Source: Diplonema japonicum (lineage: Eukaryota > Euglenozoa > Diplonemea > Diplonemida > Diplonemidae). Taken from it: a stretch of DNA of 64,000 bases. The stretch lies in contig OZ025688.1 of assembly GCA_964019335.1 (NCBI GenBank), forward strand, positions 434,001 through 498,000, read 5' to 3'. A program made the position numbers and the translations under genes. Under the pieces are notes generated by a model that saw only the letters and a list, made by a program, of their open reading frames with translations, searched no databases and was not told where the DNA came from. Below, piece after piece: positions 57,129 through 64,000 of this stretch; position 1 is the stretch's first letter; the number at the start of each line of letters is the position of its first letter.

Positions 57129-57764
57129 ATGCCTGCTCCCAACAGTATTGTAGGGCTAGCACAGAGAGAGTGGCAGCACAGCCTGGCGGGGCAGGGGAAA
57201 GAGTTGGCGTTTATGCAGCAGGAGATGAGTCCGGGACCTGGAGAGTATGAGGCGAAGAGGAAGAATATGGCAAAGGGCGTGACAAGGTGGAAGACGCCGG
57301 AAAAGGCAAGGAGGAGGTGCGGGAGTGTAGTGGGGGGTGGAAAGAGGGAGATCCCGAGGTACATGAGAGAGACGAAAAGCTTCAGGAACCAGATGAGTGG
57401 TGTAGAACAGGCAATGCAGGAGAGTATCCATCCTGGTATGCGAAGCCCTGCTGTCAACAGGAACTATGCCACTCCCACGGAGTCTGTCTTTGATAGACTG
57501 CACTCCCCGTTCCGCCGCTACCCGTTCAACAGCACAGGGACGGAAACTGCAGCATCCGTGCACACCTGTCAGTCCCCTTCGCCTGTGGCCTACCCCTCTG
57601 CCGACCCCCTCCCGGTGCGTCAGGCCCTCGACCGCCGACGAATCGAAGCCCGCATCACCGCCCTCAACGCCGAGATGGCCGTCCACCAGGACGCCTCATG
57701 GCAGCACCAGCTCACTCACACTGATGCTACGTGCCCGACCCTCACCCCACAAAGAGTACGTTGA
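57129..57764 (+). CDS. PG-rich-repeat (SHIPPO-like) small protein
   Basis: 211 residues from the first ATG (the frame extends to a GTG). Residues about 34-40, SPGPGEYE, match the sperm-tail PG-rich repeat (PGPG-x-Y), a motif of ciliary microtubule proteins. Basic residues follow (KTPEKARRR), then a repeat-poor Ser/Pro region and a short helix. One repeat only, so the family call is weak. The frame runs to a TGA at 57762. Alternatively, a GTACGT donor at 57756 and the AG at 57906 would splice it in phase 0 onto the ubiquitin protease frame (see findings). Flagellar function would suit a motile protist but is inferred. Confidence 0.55.
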   Translation: MPAPNSIVGLAQREWQHSLAGQGKELAFMQQEMSPGPGEYEAKRKNMAKGVTRWKTPEKARRRCGSVVGGGKREIPRYMRETKSFRNQMSGVEQAMQESIHPGMRSPAVNRNYATPTESVFDRLHSPFRRYPFNSTGTETAASVHTCQSPSPVAYPSADPLPVRQALDRRRIEARITALNAEMAVHQDASWQHQLTHTDATCPTLTPQRVR

Positions 57765-57921
57765 TGAACACTGCGAACTGCAAATAGTTAGGATTACTTT
57801 GTTGTTGTATTTGTACCCCACCCCTGTCCCTCCCTGTATCGATCTCGCATTAGCGACGACGAACCTTTTTATTGTACTCTCATGTGACTTCGTATGCTTT
57901 TTGCAGCTCGAAACAAGCAAG

Positions 57922-60534
57922 ATGCACGAGGAGATCGCTCCGTCCGCGCATGACTGGAACCAAGTGTTCGTGCGGAACAGGTGCCGTGTGGAGTGCCCTG
58001 CTTGCAGGGAAGGGAACGTTGTGGAAACAGATGTGAATATCGGGGATTTTCTGGGGTGTTTGTCAAAAGTAGAAATGTATCTGAGAGTAGTAGGGACGAA
58101 GATCAACGGGACGGTGGAGAGGACGGACGGGGAGGTGTTAGGATGTTTGGACTACTTGTCAATGCTCCTTGAAAAGATCGTGACGGGAGAAGAGGCAGTC
58201 TATGTGTCGGTGAAGGATCCGCATTTTGTGAAACACGTGACATCTGTCCTTGGGGCTGTGGAGATTCTGCTGGCTGCAGATTTTAAATACGATCCGAAGG
58301 GAGAAGGCCTGTACTTCGTGAAGCCCGAGACCCACCACAGATGGATCTCGCGCCGTGCTGCTGCAGCGCTGCGTCTGCTGTCCGACGAGATCTATGCTTT
58401 GGAGCGACGCTCAAGGCACCACACCAGGAATGTTTATTCCGATTTGCAAACATTCACACATGAGTTCAACAGACTAACAGACGAGTACCACAAACCCTAC
58501 TCCTATCCAAGGTTCGATGACGCAACGCAGTGGATGCGTGTCCGCAACTTTTTCTCTGTTGCAGGCTTCCTTATGAAAGACGCCACCCTCGTCCATGAAT
58601 ACCACCTCAAAGCCCAGGAGGCCTCCCGCTATCTTGAGCGCGTCCTCTCGTACGTCGCAGCGGGCAATGTGTCCGACTCGTACCTCGGCCCATGTGTTCT
58701 TTCCAACTGCCGCTTCTCTGAAGACCTGCAGCTTTCGCAGTACCTCGAAAAGGAAAAATCAGTCGATGAGGAAAACTTGTTAACCACCCCCACCCAGCCC
58801 TCGCTCCCCGTTACACCCTTAGCTGAGGTCCTCTCCCCTGAGATACGAGGTGTTTCCCCAGGTGTCACCATCACCAGGACACCTGTTAACTACCAGAAGA
58901 AGCAGGCCTTCAAGCACGCCCTCCCGTCGCCGGCGTTCTTAACACGCGAGCCTGAACTGCAGTACGCGGGGCTGCTGAACGTGGTGCAGAACTGCTTCAT
59001 GAACTGCCTGCTGCAAGCGTACTTCACATGTAGGTCGTTCGAGAGCACGCTCCTGAAGTACCCTGCTGACTGGGTCGACGCCAACCCGAAAGACATTCCC
59101 CCCTCTGTAAAGCTCATCCACAGGATGCAGACGGTGTTCTCCTACTTGGAGGTGTCGTCTGCAGCCTGCGTGAACCCCGAGTACGTGCTCGAGAGCGTCG
59201 GTGCTTGCAACCCGCAGTTCATGGACGGCGGGCAGCACGACCCTCATGAGTTCGCAGATGCGCTTATCGACATGGTGTGCAAGGGGTTCATGGAGGGGGG
59301 ACACGAGGGGAAGGACGCATTGGCGTTGGAGCTGAACGACTTGGTAAAGGGTGAGTGCACGGAAGTGAGCATTGGCAGGGACGGCAAAGCGCATGGGGAG
59401 ACTCGGGTGGAGCTGGGGCTGCACTTCACGCCCCTTTACTTACCTATTGACAACAGTGAAGAATGTAGAGGCATGCCGCCCGGCACGCCTTTTAAGATGC
59501 CCACAACCGTCCCGCCAGAGGTGAGGAGCTGCGACAGGCACGTAAGGAAGAATGCGTACAAAAAGCTGGAACTCGAGGACGCAGAGGACGAGGACCTGAA
59601 CAACACCTCGGACCTGGACCTGCTGTGCTCCGTGACGCCGCCCGAAGCATGCGAGTCGCTCAAGTTAGTTGCCTCGCTGGCACCAACAAGACCCGTGCTC
59701 CCCGAAGTGTTCGAAGAAGCAGCCGAGCCCGCCGCCGAGAACTCTGTGACTCTGTACCAGGCATTGGACCAGTTGTGCATTGACTTTAAAGACGATTCAG
59801 CCACAACAGCAGCTACGCTGAAGGGCTTCTCGAAGCTGCCATCGTTGCTAATGTTCTACCTGCCCGCAAGGACGTCGGGGTACGAGACACGCGTCTTCGA
59901 CTACGACAAGGTGATCTACTTGGACAGGTACACCGACACGGCAGAGGCGGCGAAGGGGAGGATGGCGTGCTTCGAAAAGCTGTCGGAGGTGAAGAGGCTG
60001 AAGGCACAACTGGTAAAGAAGGAAGACGCAAAAAACAAACTATCAGCGGTTATAGGGTGCACGGGTCTGGACACACAACAGAGCACTATGGTGGATGACC
60101 TGTTCAAAGGAATCGAGAAGGACATGGGACAGATAGAGGGCGAGGTGGAGGGGCTGAGGAACGAAATCGCAGGAAGCTATGTAGGTGTGGGCAGGGACCA
60201 GGGGAACACATTTCACCTGCATGCTGTGATTGTGCACAAGCACCTAGCAGAAGGCATCGGGCACTACTTCTCCTACGCATTGGACAGGAGGGTGTCCCCT
60301 AGTAGGTGGATCAAGTTCGACGACACTCGGGTTACAACAGTCAGCGAGGCTGAGGTCTTCTCTTTAGAAACTCGCAGGAATGTGTACTGTCTGTTCTACG
60401 AGTCTGCTGCCAATATCGAGAAGCAGTGCAACCTCTCCATCTCTGTCCCCCAGCCCATCAGACGGATCATAGAACACGAAGACCAACGCTGGGAGCAGAA
60501 AATACAGAACAACCAGCAGCCTGTCATGCCGTGA
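57922..60534 (+). CDS. Ubiquitin-specific protease (USP/UCH family, USP25/28 or Ubp2-like)
   Basis: 870 residues from this ATG. The open frame begins 5' at 57466, but that part overlaps the preceding gene in another frame. A strong acceptor (GCTTTTTGCAG) lies 15 nt before the ATG. Cys box: LLNVVQNCFMNCLLQAYF with catalytic Cys358; typical members read GL-N-x-G-N-T-C-Y-M-N-S, so the Gly/Asn-Thr are changed. The His box HLHAVIVHKHLAEGIGHYFS has catalytic His781, followed by WIKFDD. The long insert (about 520-680) between the boxes contains acidic sequence, and a coiled coil lies just before the His box, as in USP25/28. The enzyme removes ubiquitin from proteins. The N-terminal region has CPACREGN, a lone zinc-like pair. 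Confidence 0.9.
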   Translation: MHEEIAPSAHDWNQVFVRNRCRVECPACREGNVVETDVNIGDFLGCLSKVEMYLRVVGTKINGTVERTDGEVLGCLDYLSMLLEKIVTGEEAVYVSVKDPHFVKHVTSVLGAVEILLAADFKYDPKGEGLYFVKPETHHRWISRRAAAALRLLSDEIYALERRSRHHTRNVYSDLQTFTHEFNRLTDEYHKPYSYPRFDDATQWMRVRNFFSVAGFLMKDATLVHEYHLKAQEASRYLERVLSYVAAGNVSDSYLGPCVLSNCRFSEDLQLSQYLEKEKSVDEENLLTTPTQPSLPVTPLAEVLSPEIRGVSPGVTITRTPVNYQKKQAFKHALPSPAFLTREPELQYAGLLNVVQNCFMNCLLQAYFTCRSFESTLLKYPADWVDANPKDIPPSVKLIHRMQTVFSYLEVSSAACVNPEYVLESVGACNPQFMDGGQHDPHEFADALIDMVCKGFMEGGHEGKDALALELNDLVKGECTEVSIGRDGKAHGETRVELGLHFTPLYLPIDNSEECRGMPPGTPFKMPTTVPPEVRSCDRHVRKNAYKKLELEDAEDEDLNNTSDLDLLCSVTPPEACESLKLVASLAPTRPVLPEVFEEAAEPAAENSVTLYQALDQLCIDFKDDSATTAATLKGFSKLPSLLMFYLPARTSGYETRVFDYDKVIYLDRYTDTAEAAKGRMACFEKLSEVKRLKAQLVKKEDAKNKLSAVIGCTGLDTQQSTMVDDLFKGIEKDMGQIEGEVEGLRNEIAGSYVGVGRDQGNTFHLHAVIVHKHLAEGIGHYFSYALDRRVSPSRWIKFDDTRVTTVSEAEVFSLETRRNVYCLFYESAANIEKQCNLSISVPQPIRRIIEHEDQRWEQKIQNNQQPVMP

Positions 60535-61193
60535 GTTTTAGATTATTTTTAGAGTTCCATTAGATTTTTTTTATTCGTGTTACAAAACACGATTTTTTTT
60601 TCTTTTTTTTTTTTTTAGATGCAACACACTCTTGTAGATGACAACGATTTTTTTTCCTCTTTTTTTTTTTTTGCTTGAAAGAGACGAACGAAAAAAAAAA
60701 ATAAGAAAGAATTATTCCCACCCTTCTTTGACTTGTTGTAAGATATTTTCTTCTTCCTTTTTTTTTTTTTTTCCATTCAGTTTTTTTTTTTTTTTGTGTG
60801 ACAGCGTCAAAGAAGAAAAGAAATAAAGAAAGAATAAGAAGAAGAAGAAAAGATAATGTGCGAATTATTAAAGCAAAAGGGGGGAGAAGGGGGGGGGGGA
60901 TTTCTTTTAAAAAACGAGGGTTTTGTCCGCCGATCGTATCTCCTCTCCCCCCCTCCCCCCCCCAACTGATCAAATCATTTTTTTGTTTCCTCTCGGTCTT
61001 TTTTTTCCCTCTCTCTTTCCTCGACTACCGAAAAACAAAAGAACACCCCCCCCCCCCCCCCCATAACGTTTCCTTTTTTTATCGTTAAAAGGATCAACAA
61101 AAAAAGGGTGTTTTCCGAGTTCCCCGTTTTTTCCATTCTACTATACACGCTCCTTCACTGTACTCCATACTCATTATTATTTTTTTTTTTAAA
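60535..61193. other. 0.66-kb intergenic region
   Basis: T, A, G and C homopolymers; no gene seen. Ends at the transposon's left TA. Confidence 0.6.
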
Positions 61194-62831
61194 TACTGTA
61201 AAACGAATAATGTCGGACGGAAAAATTCTCGGACAGAAAAACTCCCGGACACCAAAAAAACCCGGACATTTTTCCGTCCGGGAGTTTTTCCGGGAAGAAG
61301 TTTTTTTACTTAAGGGGGGTAGCAGCTCCCACCACGTTTGCCTGGAAGGGCTTTATTCCTTGTGCAGAGCCAAAATGTCACCCTGCGTGCAGTTTGAATT
61401 TTTCTTCCCCTTTCAATGCACCAACAAACAGCACCCACGGGATCTTTAACTTCTCATAAACCCGTACTTCTTTCGTCAAATTGACCAGTTCGACTACCCA
61501 TGGCACGTTGAGCAGCTGGCTTGTGAGGGGCCCAACTTTGGTGCTGACACCCCCGGCCAGCTCACCCCCGAGAGGTGGAGGAGATAAACTCCTTACACCG
61601 GGCCACAAACCCCCGAAAGCAGCTTGGCGGCCTCTGCCTCGGTCAGAAGACGGCAGCAACAGGTTCAACAGAGCCCCCGGTTTCTTCCAGACGGAAATAC
61701 TGGACGTTGCTATTCCACCCAACCACACCCTGGCCGCCGCGACGCCGTGATAGCTGCGTATCGCCCAATACGGGATTTAGCATCCTTCGGGGGCTGAAAG
61801 GTTTTTGCTTGAGTCGATAGGTAAACGGGCTTGGTGAGCCTATCCCAGCACAACAAATATGCACCTATGCAGAAGGGCTGCTGTGCGCCAATCCAGCCCG
61901 AAAGACAGACTGGTAGACTTTGGTGGGGCACTGTCCTTTTCCACTGGCTAGGCTGACAAAATTTTGCAGCAAGAAAGACAAAAGCCGCAAGCCACCTCCG
62001 GAAAGCCCGGAAACGAGAAGGACAACGAGAAGGCACGCTGTTTCACCATGGAATTCAGGTCCATAATCGACACCCATAAAGTAAGGCCGGAATTGGTCTG
62101 GAATACGGGGTTAAAAACCAAAACAAAAAAAAGGGGTGCTAAGGTCGTAAAAGTCCGTGGCTTGGGGGACAAAACGGGCTATAACCGAACAGCTGGCTGT
62201 TTCCTTGGCTGGATGGTTAAATACAAAGGCAAAGCGGAAACGCAACCGGCAGGGATTATCCGTGCCCCGGTCAAGCACCCGCCCACCGAATGGAGCCTAA
62301 CGGCATCGCCCAATCATTGGGCTAATTATGATACTCGGTATCTGGGTTACGGAGCTGTTTCTTCCTTTTTGCTATAAATCATCGATTCCCATGGTTTTGC
62401 CGAACGGGCCGATTCTGCTGCTTGTCGGCGACCACAACTCTCATATGCCTATGGGTTCGTAGAGTGGTTCGCAAACGTGCACATTGCTTTTGTCCCCCTG
62501 GGCTCACCTACATGGTTCAACCGATGGATATTGGGTTGAACGCAGCTGTAAAGCATCTATTAAGAAAGGTAGTAGGCCACACGAAGGCTCGACAAGCTGA
62601 TTGCCTCAGGGGCAGCAAGGGAGGACAAAGATGCAGAAAGGGAACCCTGGGGGTTTCTTCGCGCGGTTGCCGTTTGCAGCCCAGGCCAGTATGTAGGTGG
62701 TAGTGGACCAGGCCCCCTGACGGCCTTACCTAAAAAAAATTCCCGGACGGAAAAACTCCCGGACGGAAAAATTCCCGGACGCCAAAAAAACTCGGACATT
62801 TTTCCGTCCGGGAGTTTTTCGTTTTACAGTA
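61194..62831 (+). mobile_element. TA-flanked DNA transposon (Tc1/mariner-pogo type), decayed
   Basis: The left end is TA then CTGTAAAACGA; the right end is TCGTTTTACAG then TA. So about 1634 bp lies between 61196 and 62829, with TA at each side, as in TA-target elements. The terminal regions (about 100 bp each) repeat a CCCGGACGGAAAAA-type word two to four times in both orientations. They form nested inverted repeats within and between ends. The interior carries a frameshifted DDE transposase. Confidence 0.8.
61964..62703 (+). pseudogene. DDE_1 (pogo-like) transposase, frameshifted
   Basis: One frame (to 62377) reads KVVKVRGLGDKTGYNRTAGC. A second (from 62422) reads CPPGLTYMVQPMDIGLNAAV, the classic 'LPPNTTSLLQPLDVG' region that precedes the last catalytic acid. 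GDHNSHMP around 62430 (third frame) fits the 'D-S-x-x-x-H' block holding the second catalytic Asp. Pieces in three frames with internal stops show that it is broken. Confidence 0.65.
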
Positions 62832-62884
62832 TATTTTTTTTACCTCCGTTCTAAACCAAGTAAGGAAAAAAAAAGGGGGACACA

Positions 62885-63667
62885 ATGCAAGTCTTCATCC
62901 ACGAAGAGGGAACAGGCGAAGTACAAAACGTGACCGTCCAGCCAAGCTGGTGCATTGAGGACGTGAAGAAGGAAATCGAACGAACAATCGGCGCCTACAA
63001 GAATGACCAAGTCCTGGTGTACGATGCTAGTGAGGTGGAAGACGCTACGCTTTTATCAGACATAGGGATTGGCGCGGAGGGTATTCTTGTCCTGAGGAGG
63101 GGCGCCATGTCAGTCGCACGAAAATGGCTTCAAGAAGCGAAAATACCCTGCACATCCAGAGGGCTGTGCGATGCTTTGCGAAACAAGCAAGCCGATATTG
63201 TGGAAAAACTTCTTTTAGGGTTCCCTTCTTGCGCTGATACCTACGATCTTGTGTCAGATGCCACACCCCTTGCTACTGCCGCGCAAGTGGGGAACTTAAA
63301 CATCGCCAGAAAATTACTGTCAATGGGGGCATCACCGTCGTTTGTTAACTCCAAGGGGCAGGATCCTTTCTTTATTGCTTGCATACACGGTCATCTTGCC
63401 ATTGCTGAGCTTCTCCTGCCGTGTTCTAACCCGCATTCTCGTGACACGGCTTCGCACTCCCCTTTGTACTGGGCTGCCGCCAACAAGCATTATCATGTTA
63501 TTAAGTTCCTTCTTACAAACGGCGCGCTTCCAGACACACCGACCTTCCTTTCTACTCTGAAGGACGCACCGAGTTCGTCGGCACTCCTTAGCACCATGCT
63601 GCTCCCTTGTAAGTCGTCCTTCCGTGCTGCTTATTATTCAATCCTTTTACAGACTCCCGATGGCTGA
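62885..63667 (+). CDS. Ubiquitin-like plus ankyrin-repeat protein
   Basis: 260 residues. Residues 1-75 fit a ubiquitin-like fold: MQVFIHEEG start, SWCIEDVKKEIE helix, DQVLVYDASEVEDATLLSDI, and a final ILVLRRGA strand. Residues about 90-240 contain four ankyrin-type helices-and-turns: ATPLATAAQVGNLNIARKLL, QDPFFIACIHGHLAIAELLL, HSPLYWAAANKHYHVIKFLL, with a degenerate first unit (LCDALRNKQADIVEKLL). Ankyrin repeats bind partner proteins; the ubiquitin-like head may dock to the proteasome or the ubiquitin machinery. The frame ends in LLQTPDG. It is the first gene after the transposon, with its ATG 54 bp past the element's right end, so the insertion lies in its likely promoter or leader region. 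Confidence 0.8.
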   Translation: MQVFIHEEGTGEVQNVTVQPSWCIEDVKKEIERTIGAYKNDQVLVYDASEVEDATLLSDIGIGAEGILVLRRGAMSVARKWLQEAKIPCTSRGLCDALRNKQADIVEKLLLGFPSCADTYDLVSDATPLATAAQVGNLNIARKLLSMGASPSFVNSKGQDPFFIACIHGHLAIAELLLPCSNPHSRDTASHSPLYWAAANKHYHVIKFLLTNGALPDTPTFLSTLKDAPSSSALLSTMLLPCKSSFRAAYYSILLQTPDG

Positions 63668-63739
63668 AACTTCCGTCCCAGCTTTTTTAACATTTTTTTT
63701 TTTTTTTGCTCCCTCCTTCGCACTGTATATTAGATTGTG

Positions 63740-63796
<57 letters not shown>

Positions 63797-63816
63797 TGGT
63801 GGGGAAATAGAAAGAA
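63668..63816. other. Intergenic with long T tract
   Basis: T15 and T51-type runs; no gene seen. Confidence 0.6.
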
Positions 63817-64000
63817 GTGTTGTTCGCTGTTGACCTCCTCGTAGCGCAGTAGCGCTAAAGTCGGAGTGGAAGAACGTAATGCAATGCTCAGGAAGACGAA
63901 CATGAGAAGAATCTTGGTTACCCGGGATAAGGACACGAGGTGCGCCCCCGTAATCAAGCAGACAGTTCTTGTGCAGGACGCCGTCAACACTGGCCTCCTT
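63817..64000. repeat. Dispersed repeat family R1, copy 2 (runs off the window)
   Basis: See 51307-51569. The copy reaches the window end, still matching (GGCCTCCTT). One minus-strand frame reads through it (VLHKNCLLDYGGAPRVLIPG...), but the same frame is broken in copy 1. Confidence 0.7.

Noticed and set aside
57466-57921. Long 5' part of the ubiquitin protease frame.
   Set aside because: It overlaps the PG-repeat gene out of frame and crosses the acceptor at 57906. The protein-like sequence starts at the ATG at 57922.

Overview
The window is nuclear DNA of a single-celled eukaryote. Coding regions are GC-rich. They are separated by long runs of A, T or C, with little else in most intergenic stretches. 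Supporting evidence: GT-AG introns; eukaryote-only families (WRAP53-like, PINX1-like, SBDS, PFK-2/FBPase-2, FYVE, ubiquitin protease, two-pore K+ channel, MAP3K-type kinase); and a mitochondrial-type glycine decarboxylase. Every gene I can support lies on the + strand. Neighbours are often only 60-150 bp apart, with a pyrimidine-rich stretch and an AG just before the next ATG. That layout resembles the polycistronic, trans-spliced units of Euglenozoa, and the membrane cyclase-like protein has a kinetoplastid flavour. The assignment is an inference: I found no spliced-leader gene, and the cis-introns are too numerous for a kinetoplastid.

Layout: 1-6.5 kb, WRAP53-like (5' partial), catalytically degenerate cyclase-like membrane protein, glycine decarboxylase. 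6.5-11.9 kb, homopolymer desert with a small DUF1232 protein, a 60-bp tandem repeat and a decayed element carrying tyrosine-recombinase-like sequence. 11.9-22.6 kb, FYVE/phosphoinositide phosphatase, PFK-2/FBPase-2 with two transposable elements in its first intron, a Gln-rich protein with a UAP56-binding-like motif, and SBDS with a long charged tail. 22.95-39.87 kb, four near-identical 4.24-kb tandem units, each encoding the same 945-residue secreted Cys-rich modular protein. 39.9-49.5 kb, two-TM protein, PINX1-like, methyltransferase, two-pore K+ channel, membrane-tethered MAP3K-like kinase. 49.5-53.7 kb, repeat-rich region with one tentative small gene. 53.7-60.5 kb, IQ-motif protein, repeat protein, PG-rich-repeat protein and USP. 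61.2-62.8 kb, decayed TA-flanked DDE transposon. 62.9-63.7 kb, ubiquitin-like/ankyrin protein.

Gene models were repaired by finding frame-restoring introns. Seven confident introns are 32-48 nt or 828 nt, most start GTATG, and all lie between codons (phase 0). Several listed starts differ from the longest open frame because that frame begins at TTG or GTG; I use the first ATG. All functions are read from motifs by eye, and no database search was possible.
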